This document shows, in pieces, positions 25,492 through 33,828 of a stretch of DNA of 64,000 bases (position 1 is its first letter; the number at the start of each line of letters is the position of its first letter). The notes under the pieces were generated by a model. It saw only the letters and a list, made by a program, of their open reading frames with translations. It made no database searches and had not been told where the DNA came from. The position numbers and the translations under genes are program-made. The DNA comes from JBASEY01 sp049652745 (GTDB lineage Bacteria; CSSED10-310): contig JBASEY010000017.1 of NCBI GenBank assembly GCA_049652745.1, forward strand, positions 62,001 to 126,000, written 5' to 3'.

Positions 25492-26142
25492 TTATCTAAA
25501 CAGATCAAGTAAATCCATTGGTTTATGGATTAGATAATCCGGAGATTCCTTTGCCAGTCTTTCGATTGATCTGAATCCCCATGTAACGGCAACCGAAATC
25601 ATTCCGGCATTTTTAGCTGTTCGTATATCCGGTTCGGAGTCGCCCACAAAAAGACAATCAGACGGCTGTTTTCCCCATCCTTCAGCAATAGCCAAAGCTG
25701 CACCGGGATCCGGCTTTTTGGGCCGACCGTCTTGAACTCCCCATACTGGTTCGAAATGCCACCTCGGAAGCAACTCATTGACCATTTCGATCATGAAAAT
25801 TTGGGGTTTATTAGACAGAATTGCCATCGGCATATCCAAGACCTTCAAAGCATCCAACACTTCAGGAACACCTTTGAATGGAACGGTTTTATTTCGTGAA
25901 ATTTTTTCATAAAGGCTTCCCATTTCCAACACTATTTTATTGATTTCTTCAAGACTTCTATGTTCTTCCGGCAGCATTCGCTGTACAAGAACATGAATTC
26001 CGTCACCGACCATTTCTTTAAAAGCCGGTATAGTGTGAATTGGATATCCATGCGTTTTCAGAACAATATTTGCCGCATCGACCAAATCACCGATAGAATC
26101 GAGCAAAGTTCCATCGAGATCAAAAATCACTCCACTAGGCAT
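25492..26142 (-). CDS. gph: HAD-family phosphatase, phosphoglycolate phosphatase-like
   Basis: The 216-aa HAD hydrolase has motif I IFDLDGTLLDSIGDLVDA, motif II Ser in MAILSNKP, motif III Lys in GRPKKPDPGAAL and motif IV LFVGDSEPDIRTAKNAGM. The cap domain between residues 15 and 80 is of the small helical (C1) type. Phosphoglycolate phosphatase is the most likely assignment (removal of 2-phosphoglycolate), but related HADs differ in substrate. GGAG lies 5 nt before the ATG. It opens the minus-strand run, 81 bp upstream of sppA. Confidence 0.85.
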   Translation of the reverse strand: MPSGVIFDLDGTLLDSIGDLVDAANIVLKTHGYPIHTIPAFKEMVGDGIHVLVQRMLPEEHRSLEEINKIVLEMGSLYEKISRNKTVPFKGVPEVLDALKVLDMPMAILSNKPQIFMIEMVNELLPRWHFEPVWGVQDGRPKKPDPGAALAIAEGWGKQPSDCLFVGDSEPDIRTAKNAGMISVAVTWGFRSIERLAKESPDYLIHKPMDLLDLFR

Positions 26143-26306
26143 TGCATCTCCATATTTCTTAAAATATATTTTTCAGTCTGTAAACATTCCAAACAGGCCA
26201 TGTATTGTCAAAGCCTTTTAAACCAAATCTCAGAGCATCATATTCCATGATAGAAGTCAACTGGATTTGAGTCATAAGTTTTCCGCTTTTTATCTTTCGA
26301 GTCCGA

Positions 26307-26335
26307 TTGAATTTCAGAGCTATATCATCTATAAA
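26307..26335 (+). promoter_or_regulatory. Candidate sigma70 promoter for the S41 protease gene
   Basis: TTGAAT (26307-26312) and TATAAA (26330-26335) are spaced by 17 bp. Initiation near 26342 leaves about 16 nt with an AAAGGA Shine-Dalgarno sequence before ATG 26358. This also argues against a start at the TTG codon at 26307, which is part of the -35 hexamer. Confidence 0.55.
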
Positions 26336-26357
26336 GATCGGTGAAAGGAAACGATTT

Positions 26358-27530
26358 ATGATTCGTTCTTTGGTAGTATTAATGAGAAAACATAATTTTT
26401 TGATTTTCATACCTGTTTTAATCGGGTTGTTTTGCTGGACATTGATGACGGATGCAGTTGAGACGGAACCAAGTACACTCGATTACCTGGAATTGTTCGC
26501 TCAGTGCTATGAATTGATCCAAGGCCGTTACCTGGAAGATACCGATCCTTGGATTTTGGCTGAGGGAGCGGTAGAGGGAATGCTTTTACAAGCAAATCCA
26601 TATTCGGCTATAGTACCTCTTTCCGGCTCGAGTAACCTGATTCCACCGTTTGGACCTTTAGAAACCGGACTCGTCATCGGCTACCATGAACCAATGATTC
26701 GTGTAATCGATGTTTTGAAAGGGTCACCGGCGGAAAAACAGGGTATAACGCCTGGAGACACTTTGATCCGAATAAATGATCAGGTCACTCCATATTTGAC
26801 GATTGATCGAGCGGAACGTATGTTGACTGGAAATGAAGGTGATACTATCACCTTGCTTCTCCAGAACCACCTCACGGGCGAATTGAACGAACTGACACTT
26901 CAACTGGAACCATTTGAGCGGGAAGAATCCGTAATGGAATTCATTTTGCAAGATTCTGTCAGAATCATAAAAATTCAAGGAAAAGCGACGATTTCGACAT
27001 CAGAAAAGTTGTATAATGAATTGAAAAGTTCTGATAAAAGCCTTCCCACAATTCTTGACCTGCGGAAATTCAACCGCGGTGATGAGCTTCTTGGTGTCCG
27101 TATCGCCGATCTGTTTATTGCCGACAATGAGACGGTTTTGCATACCTGTTCGAAAGACAATAGGATTTTGGGCAATGTCATTACGAACGATGGTCATAAT
27201 TTGACTGGTTTTCCTCTTGCCGTCATTCTGGATGGAACCAGCGCAGGCCCGGCAGAAACGTGTGCCGCTGCTTTACACGGGGCCAAGCGAGCGATTATTA
27301 CGGGAGATACATCGTTCGGCAAAGCGGTACTTCGCGAAACTCATGTGTTGGACAGTCATTACGAAATCTCGCTTGTTACGGGTTTCTTTTGCAATACTGA
27401 AGGGGATACTCTTTACTTGAAAGGTGTCAAACCTGATATACCCGTTATTTTGCCGGTTGAGGAGGATGTGGATCCCTATCTTGCCACTGCCATAAGGCAA
27501 GTTGTCGATTCAACTCAGCCAAGTGAATAA
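26358..27530 (+). CDS. S41-family (C-terminal processing) periplasmic protease with PDZ domain
   Basis: The 390-aa product has an N-terminal signal-anchor (about 12-32). A PDZ domain (about 95-180) contains VIDVLKGSPAEKQGITPGDT. The S41 core carries the catalytic Ser in LDGTSAGPAETCAAAL and the Lys in GDTSFGKAVL. CtpA-type proteases trim C termini of periplasmic and lipid-linked proteins. The family's usual downstream N-terminal helical cap is short here. The next gene begins 14 bp after the stop with its own GGAGG, so the two are probably one transcript. Confidence 0.88.
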   Translation: MIRSLVVLMRKHNFLIFIPVLIGLFCWTLMTDAVETEPSTLDYLELFAQCYELIQGRYLEDTDPWILAEGAVEGMLLQANPYSAIVPLSGSSNLIPPFGPLETGLVIGYHEPMIRVIDVLKGSPAEKQGITPGDTLIRINDQVTPYLTIDRAERMLTGNEGDTITLLLQNHLTGELNELTLQLEPFEREESVMEFILQDSVRIIKIQGKATISTSEKLYNELKSSDKSLPTILDLRKFNRGDELLGVRIADLFIADNETVLHTCSKDNRILGNVITNDGHNLTGFPLAVILDGTSAGPAETCAAALHGAKRAIITGDTSFGKAVLRETHVLDSHYEISLVTGFFCNTEGDTLYLKGVKPDIPVILPVEEDVDPYLATAIRQVVDSTQPSE

Positions 27531-27543
27531 ATTGGAGGATTTC

Positions 27544-28878
27544 ATGTCGGCAAAATCATCTAAAGCAGATGTAAACCCCAACGGTAAAAAAACCGGACGT
27601 GCATCATCAGCGCCAAAATCGAAACGCGTCGGAAAACAACGATCATCTTACCCCACAAAGAAGTCCAGTTATGGAAAATTCCTTATCACCTCGATGATTT
27701 TAATCATTGTCAGTCTGGCTGCGAGTATTGTGATTCTCGATCAACGAGCGATGAAACGAGGCCACATAGGATTATGGGAAACGATTGCCGGCATAGTGCC
27801 GGCTACAACGTCGGAAGAGGTAGCTGAAGCCTGCATGGATACACTCGGGAAATTTGGCATCACTCGAAAAAATCTCAAACGAGAAGGTTGGACAACAATC
27901 GCGGCTCGGGATAATGAACGGCTGCGCCATTATGTTTTTTTAGTCGAAGACGATGAGACATTTCAACTTCTAACCTCCCAATTTGAAGACAAAGCACAAA
28001 AAAATGGCATCACGGTTCACAACCGCCATATCATCAAGAAACCCAGGGAATGGATCCTTACCTACTACATCGGCTATCATGCGAAGCGAACCCATAAACT
28101 TGATTTGAATTACTTTCCCGCAGCCGCACAAGAAGAGACAGTATCACCCGATCTTATCCCAACAGAACGACATCCCGATGAAAAAGAAAAAAAACCGCCA
28201 AAAGGAGAAAAAGCTCAAATAGCTTTGATTTTCGATGATTTCGGGCCCAATTTGGAAATCGCCGATCGATTTTTAACAGAACTCGATGTCCCCGTCACCT
28301 TGGCAATTTTACCGTATCAATATTTCTCTAATGAAATAATCGAACGAACCTTGAAAGCAGGCCAAACACCTTTTCTGCACATTCCCATGGAGCCTCACAA
28401 TCCAAACTCGATGGGCGAACTATCCGAACGCTACCTAAAGACAGCGATGAGTGACGACATTTTACGTTTGAGCTTTCAAACTATGTTGAATGATCATCCG
28501 GGAATAAAGGGCGCGAATAATCATACCGGGTCAAAAATGACGGAAGATGCCCATGCTATGGAAATCATTCTGACTGAACTTAAACAGAGAAAGCTGATTT
28601 TTATTGACAGCCGAACCACATCGGAGACTGTTGCTGAAACCCTCGCTCACCAACTCAAAGTGCCGACTGCTTCCCGGAATGTTTTTATCGACCAGGGATT
28701 TAATGGTGGAGATGTCAAGGCGAATATGCTGAAATTGGCGGAAATTGCTCATAAAGAGGGAAGCGCTATCGGTATCGGCCACGCGATTCCTTCGACACTC
28801 GACGATGTGATCGACATTTTACCGCAAATTGCCGAAAAGGGTATCGATATAGTGCCTATTCAGAAGTTGTCCAAATGA
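27544..28878 (+). CDS. Divergent polysaccharide deacetylase (YibQ family)
   Basis: The 444-aa product has a basic, low-complexity cytoplasmic N terminus (1-40), one membrane helix (about 42-64) and a periplasmic C-terminal domain (about 235-440). That domain carries family motifs: LIFDDFGPNLEIADRFL (metal Asp-Asp), PVTLAILPY, FLHIPMEPHNPN, GANNHTGSKMTED and FIDSRTTSETVA. Members are deacetylase-fold proteins of the envelope, and several precede or follow CtpA genes as here. An ideal GGAGG lies 5 nt before ATG 27544. The linker around residues 200-230 is Pro/Glu/Lys-rich. Confidence 0.88.
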   Translation: MSAKSSKADVNPNGKKTGRASSAPKSKRVGKQRSSYPTKKSSYGKFLITSMILIIVSLAASIVILDQRAMKRGHIGLWETIAGIVPATTSEEVAEACMDTLGKFGITRKNLKREGWTTIAARDNERLRHYVFLVEDDETFQLLTSQFEDKAQKNGITVHNRHIIKKPREWILTYYIGYHAKRTHKLDLNYFPAAAQEETVSPDLIPTERHPDEKEKKPPKGEKAQIALIFDDFGPNLEIADRFLTELDVPVTLAILPYQYFSNEIIERTLKAGQTPFLHIPMEPHNPNSMGELSERYLKTAMSDDILRLSFQTMLNDHPGIKGANNHTGSKMTEDAHAMEIILTELKQRKLIFIDSRTTSETVAETLAHQLKVPTASRNVFIDQGFNGGDVKANMLKLAEIAHKEGSAIGIGHAIPSTLDDVIDILPQIAEKGIDIVPIQKLSK

Positions 28879-28900
28879 ATCATTAGGTTTGCTCGGCCCG

Positions 28901-29923
28901 ATGAAAACATTTGTTAAAACGCACCTCAATTCCGGATCACCAGTCGTAATGGCCGCTCCTCTCGCCGGTGTTACCGATTGCGCCTTCCAGCAGATTTTGC
29001 ATGAATGTGGAACTCCGGTTATCAGCACCGAAATGATACCTGCCGCCGCTCTTTCGAAATATCCAAAGGGTTTTAAAAAGTTGGTTCGATATCGAACTGA
29101 ACTCCATCCGATGAATGTTCAATTATTCGGAAATTCGGCCGATCAAATGGTCAAAACGATCGATCTTCTCCGCGATTTGAAACCTGATAATCTCGATATA
29201 AATATGGGGTGTCCGGCCAAAAAAATTTTTAACAATGCCGGAGGATTGGCGTTAATGGGCGATCTTCCTCGGGCGACGGCAATCGTCAGGGCAGTCAGAA
29301 AGAATGTTGAAGGATCTATCAGTATCAAAATACGCCTTGGGATCACACCCGGCGATTTCAAAGCTCTTGAATTCGCGAAGATGGCGGAAGCGGAAGGAGT
29401 TGACTTTATCGTCGTACACGGCAGATATCGTACGGGTTACACTGAACACGCCGATTGGCATTCTATCGCTAAGGTGAAGGCCGGTGTCACCATTCCGGTT
29501 ATTGGGAATGGCGATATATTCACGCCTGAAGATGCTGTTCATGCCATCGATATATCCGGTTGTGATGGGATAATGATCGCTCGAGGACTTTTAGGCAATC
29601 CTTGGCTGCCGGCTCGAATCGATAACACTTTTAAATCGAAGGAAGTTTTTCCTGAGCCTTCGATCCAGGAACGTTTTAGAATGTTCAGTCGACACTTGGA
29701 CTTACTGCTCGAAATCTACGGCAATGAAAAGGGCGCGTTTATATTCAGAAAGCACGCGGCTTGGTATCTCAAAGGTTTTCCACACATATCTCATTTCAGA
29801 AAAAAACTATTCAGTCTTTCAAAACCCTCTGAGTTTTATCAACTTGCGATGGAAGTTTTCACAATGTCACAATCGATCGCTAACCAGGCGAACAAACAAC
29901 AGATAGAGATCGGTTCTGCATGA
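28901..29923 (+). CDS. dusB: tRNA-dihydrouridine synthase (DusB type)
   Basis: The 340-aa FMN enzyme reduces uridines in the tRNA D-loop. Motifs are MAAPLAGVTDCAFQQILHEC (FMN-binding start), NINMGCPAKK analogue LDINMGCPAKKIFNNAG with the catalytic Cys, VVHGRYRTGYTEHADW, VIGNGDIFTPEDAV and MIARGLLGNPW. I use ATG 28901; a TTG at 28889 is possible. The gene starts 22 bp after the deacetylase gene and is probably part of the same transcript. A C-terminal helical domain (about 245-335) is present. Confidence 0.93.
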   Translation: MKTFVKTHLNSGSPVVMAAPLAGVTDCAFQQILHECGTPVISTEMIPAAALSKYPKGFKKLVRYRTELHPMNVQLFGNSADQMVKTIDLLRDLKPDNLDINMGCPAKKIFNNAGGLALMGDLPRATAIVRAVRKNVEGSISIKIRLGITPGDFKALEFAKMAEAEGVDFIVVHGRYRTGYTEHADWHSIAKVKAGVTIPVIGNGDIFTPEDAVHAIDISGCDGIMIARGLLGNPWLPARIDNTFKSKEVFPEPSIQERFRMFSRHLDLLLEIYGNEKGAFIFRKHAAWYLKGFPHISHFRKKLFSLSKPSEFYQLAMEVFTMSQSIANQANKQQIEIGSA

Positions 29924-29963
29924 GCTTGTTGCGAAACAATTCAAAATCAGTAAGATACATTCT

Positions 29964-30926
29964 ATGAAACTCGTTATTCAAATACCATGTCACAATGAAG
30001 CTGAAACTTTGCCGCAAACGCTTGCAGATTTTCCTGTTGAGATTCCTGGAATCGATCAGATTGAAATCCTTGTTATCGATGATGGCTCCCAGGACGGGAC
30101 AGCCGAAATAGCTCGTCGCCACGGTGTCCACAGAATCGTAGAACTTCCTTATAACCAAGGGCTTGCAAAAGCCTTTTCACACGGTCTCTTTGAAGCGGTG
30201 AAAATGCATGCGGACATTCTTGTCAACACTGATGGCGACAATCAATATCAAGGCAGATTCATCGAAGAGCTGATTCGCCCCATTTTGGAAAACCGTGCGG
30301 ATTTAGTGATTGGCTGCAGGCCTATCGACTCCATAGAGCATTTCTCTTCACTGAAAAAGAAGCTTCAACGCTTTGGGAGCAGGGTCATCGTCTGGTTGAC
30401 CGGAGTGAACGTCCCGGACGTCGCCAGCGGATTTCGAGCTTATTCGCGCAAAGCCATTCGACGACTGAAAGTATTATCGGAGTTTACTTATACTGTTGAA
30501 ACCACGATTCAAGCGGCAAAAAGCGGATTACGTATAGAATGTGTCAATATAGAAACAAATCCACCGACTCGGCCGAGCCGATTGTTCAAAAGCAACTGGT
30601 ATTATATACGGAAACAAATTGGAACAATTTTTCGTATTTGGGCGCTCTACAGCCCGGAAAAATTGTTCAACCGCTCAGGAATCCTTGCCCTTTCTGCGGG
30701 ATTTATCTTACTTATACGCTTTTTGTATTACTATTTCGCCAGTTTTCCTGAAAATACAGGAAAAGTACAATCTCTTGTTGTCGCATCAATTTTTCTTAGC
30801 TTGGGATTCTCGTTGATTTTATTCGGTGTTGTAACCGATTTAGTTAGAATCAACAGGCATCTTTTAGAAGAAACTATCGATCGCCTTGATAGACTTACCA
30901 ATGAAAATCAGGATAAGGATATTTAA
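29964..30926 (+). CDS. GT2 glycosyltransferase, polyprenyl-phosphate sugar synthase type
   Basis: The 320-aa protein has an inverting GT-A domain (1-225) with IQIPCHNEAETLPQTL, VIDDGSQDGTAEIARRHG, the DxD-type NTDGDNQYQ and VASGFRAYSRKA. Two C-terminal helices follow (about 232-258 and 270-292). This is the layout of dolichol/undecaprenyl-phosphate hexose synthases that load a sugar from a nucleotide onto a lipid carrier. Its end overlaps the next gene, a GT-C protein, by 26 bp. It therefore probably supplies the lipid-linked donor for the GT-C enzymes downstream. That role is inference; the sugar is unknown. Confidence 0.9.
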   Translation: MKLVIQIPCHNEAETLPQTLADFPVEIPGIDQIEILVIDDGSQDGTAEIARRHGVHRIVELPYNQGLAKAFSHGLFEAVKMHADILVNTDGDNQYQGRFIEELIRPILENRADLVIGCRPIDSIEHFSSLKKKLQRFGSRVIVWLTGVNVPDVASGFRAYSRKAIRRLKVLSEFTYTVETTIQAAKSGLRIECVNIETNPPTRPSRLFKSNWYYIRKQIGTIFRIWALYSPEKLFNRSGILALSAGFILLIRFLYYYFASFPENTGKVQSLVVASIFLSLGFSLILFGVVTDLVRINRHLLEETIDRLDRLTNENQDKDI

Positions 30927-33828
30927 AAAACCATTTCGAAATAGAACCTGTAGTAATCTACTGTTCATTGTCTTGTTTATAAGTGTTTTTTTCGGCTGCA
31001 TGACGTCTTATCAGGCAACTCTGGTTTCGAATAATCAGGTGATGATCATAGGCACCCAAGGCAGTAATCCCGGTCAACTTCAAGAGCCTCGGCAACTGGT
31101 TATCACGCCTTTCGATACGATGTTGGTGAGCGATTTTCGAAATTTTCGGATACAGGAATTTTCCCTGGATGGAGTAGTTCTGAATACATGGGGACACAAA
31201 GGCGACCAACCAGGTGAATTCAACGACCCCACTGCAGCGGTAATGGATTCCAAACGAAATCTTTTCGTTGCCGACACTTGGAATCACAGGATCCAACGAT
31301 ATGATGCGGCGACCCATGAATGGAATGCATCGTGGGCAAAAGGGGATTATTACGCGCCTAGAGGTATAGCGATCGATCAAGATGATCAACTGTATATTGC
31401 CAGCACATCGAAACATACGGTATTGGTTTTCGATAAAGAAGGGGAATGCATCGCCAAATGGGGCAACGGTCACCCCGGGTCAAAAACTTTCAATAATCCG
31501 ATTGGTATTGCTGTCGGACCGGATAACAATATCTATATTGCCGACACCGGCAACCACCGGATCAAAGTGGTGGATCGAAATGGTTCAACTGTTCGCTTGA
31601 TTGTAGTTGAAGATTGGAAAGATAATACTTTTTTGGAAGGTTACATTGCGGTAGATTCCGATGGTCTGATCTATGTTACATCACCGAACAATCATAAAAT
31701 TATAGTATTTACACCTACAGGTGAATTGTTCAGCCGATTCGGTTTATTTGGCTTTGTCAACGGAAAAGTGAATTCACCGACGGGAATTGCTGTAACTGGA
31801 AACAAGCGAGTTTTTGTCAGTGATACAAAAAACAATAGATTGGTTGCATATGCTCCTGCCCCACCAATACCGACAACCGATAAGCCTTTCATACAAATTT
31901 CCACTGCGAGCACAGCGTGGATCGTGCTTGTCGCTTTTGCTCTGCTGATAATCCCATGTTGGATAATATATAAATCCAAACATCGATTCCTAACGCCTTC
32001 AAAGAGATTGCCTTCACGGTTTGAGACTGTTTTAACGAATAAAGCTCTGTTTTTAATCGGTCTGCTGTTGACTGCAATCGCTATGCTTGGGCTCAGGTTG
32101 ACCGAGTACATCACGCTTTCGGCATATCTGATGCTGATTTCCTTTATTGTTCTTGTCATGGCTTTTCAAGAGTTCAAGCCACAGCCTTTCTCTCTATCCA
32201 CTCCCTCGAAAAATAAAAGTCGATTCCATTTCATATTACTGATCTCAATATTTTGTTTTGCATTGGGCATCCGATTTCATAAACTTGACAGTGTTCCCAG
32301 CGGAATCAACAACGATGCGGCATGGAACGCGATGTATGCATACCGGATACTGGATGGTGAGCCTTATACTCCATTCACCACGGAAGCCTGGGGAAAGGAA
32401 ACATTTTATTTTTATTTGCTGGCTTTAAGTTTCAAACTTTTCGGTACATCTCTCTATTCACTGTATCTACCATGTATAACAGCAGGCTTTCTGACCGTCG
32501 TTTTCCTTTATTTTCTGTGTAAAGACCTGTGGGGCAAAGATATTGCCCTCGGCGCAACATTTGTGTATGCAATCCTGGCCTGGAACCTAACCTTTTCACG
32601 GACAGGTTATCGGTCGATATTATCTCCTCTATTTTTAATTTTGACCAGTTGGCTGTTTTATCGCGCTGTCGACAGCGATTCATTCACTAAAAGGCTGCTG
32701 CTTTACGCTGGTGCTGGTTTAGCTATTGGAGTCGGCCTGCATACCTATTTCGCTTTCAGAGGGATACCGTTTATGATGGTCTTGGTCGGTATTCATACCT
32801 GGATCACGACTCCACGCTTCATGCGCAAAAACTGGATGGGTTTGTTGGTCATGCAAGTGTTCGCATGGCTGGCTTTTTTACCATTATTATTGTTCGCTAT
32901 AAAAAATCTTGATGCATTTTTAGCTCGATCCGGGCATTTATATATCGGAAATCGAATAAAATTCGACGCTTCATGGCGCCCTCTTTGGGAAAATATCATC
33001 GGGAATTTGCAAATCTTTCATTACCAAGCGAATGTCGGCAATTTTTTCGAATTGACAATTCCCATCGTTTCCTGGCCTGTCGGTTTTTTTCTGGTTACCG
33101 GTTTCGCTTTTGCCTGCAGGCAAATCAAAACACGTGAAGGATTTTGGGTCGTTATGACTGCGATCTTCGGCCTTCTTCCCGGAGTGCTGTCCCAGCCCGA
33201 TGCCGGAAGAAATATTCTTTTCACGGTACCGCTTGCCATATGCGTCAGTCTTGGGCTGCACCTATTCAGTAGATTGATTGCTGGTCAGTGGGGAAAATCT
33301 CAGTTAAACAGATTCGCTTACGCCTGTATTTTTATTGGACTGATTTTAATAGGAATCCTTGAGTATAATTTGTATTTTCGTGTACAGGCACGGAGTTTTT
33401 ATGCCCAATATGGTTATGCCCGCCCTTTCACTCTTCTGGGATATGAAGCACAAAAACTTTCAAAGGACTATCATATCTATGTCAGTGACAGCCATTTCCT
33501 GGATACACCCAAATTTCTGTGTTATCACATTCCAGGAGATGTTTTTGCAATCACCAACAATATTGAGCTCAACCATGTAACCCATGAGGAAATTGTCCGG
33601 AATTTGGAGCTTATCCGCCAAAAGGAACACTCGCCTGACAAAGGAATTGCATTTCTTTTAGACAACTGCGAACGCAACTTATTTGTCATGAAACAGATAA
33701 ACATTCTGTTTCCGGAAGCTATCACGCGAATGGTCTTCGACTCCTCCCAACCGAATACCGCTGCTAATCCTATATATTATGTGATGACAATTCCTTCCTC
33801 GGAACAAGGTAATGGTAGTCATTTATGA
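30901..33828 (+). CDS. NHL beta-propeller fused to a GT-C (GT39/ArnT-like) membrane glycosyltransferase
   Basis: The product is 975 aa. The N-terminal hydrophobic segment (about 15-35) ends in ISVFFGC, which could be a lipobox or a signal anchor. Residues about 45-325 hold six NHL-type blades with the motif 'P.GIAV...IYIADT.NHRI' (for example NIYIADTGNHRIKVVDRNG). After a helix at about 339-357, a GT-C transferase with about ten helices follows. Its first luminal loop carries the acidic site VPSGINNDAAWNAMYAYR near 467. A soluble C-terminal tail (about 845-975) resembles GT39 tails. Start ATG 30901 lies inside the GT2 end; a 4-bp overlap leads to the next gene. The propeller should be extracytoplasmic. 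Confidence 0.85.
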   Translation: MKIRIRIFKKPFRNRTCSNLLFIVLFISVFFGCMTSYQATLVSNNQVMIIGTQGSNPGQLQEPRQLVITPFDTMLVSDFRNFRIQEFSLDGVVLNTWGHKGDQPGEFNDPTAAVMDSKRNLFVADTWNHRIQRYDAATHEWNASWAKGDYYAPRGIAIDQDDQLYIASTSKHTVLVFDKEGECIAKWGNGHPGSKTFNNPIGIAVGPDNNIYIADTGNHRIKVVDRNGSTVRLIVVEDWKDNTFLEGYIAVDSDGLIYVTSPNNHKIIVFTPTGELFSRFGLFGFVNGKVNSPTGIAVTGNKRVFVSDTKNNRLVAYAPAPPIPTTDKPFIQISTASTAWIVLVAFALLIIPCWIIYKSKHRFLTPSKRLPSRFETVLTNKALFLIGLLLTAIAMLGLRLTEYITLSAYLMLISFIVLVMAFQEFKPQPFSLSTPSKNKSRFHFILLISIFCFALGIRFHKLDSVPSGINNDAAWNAMYAYRILDGEPYTPFTTEAWGKETFYFYLLALSFKLFGTSLYSLYLPCITAGFLTVVFLYFLCKDLWGKDIALGATFVYAILAWNLTFSRTGYRSILSPLFLILTSWLFYRAVDSDSFTKRLLLYAGAGLAIGVGLHTYFAFRGIPFMMVLVGIHTWITTPRFMRKNWMGLLVMQVFAWLAFLPLLLFAIKNLDAFLARSGHLYIGNRIKFDASWRPLWENIIGNLQIFHYQANVGNFFELTIPIVSWPVGFFLVTGFAFACRQIKTREGFWVVMTAIFGLLPGVLSQPDAGRNILFTVPLAICVSLGLHLFSRLIAGQWGKSQLNRFAYACIFIGLILIGILEYNLYFRVQARSFYAQYGYARPFTLLGYEAQKLSKDYHIYVSDSHFLDTPKFLCYHIPGDVFAITNNIELNHVTHEEIVRNLELIRQKEHSPDKGIAFLLDNCERNLFVMKQINILFPEAITRMVFDSSQPNTAANPIYYVMTIPSSEQGNGSHL

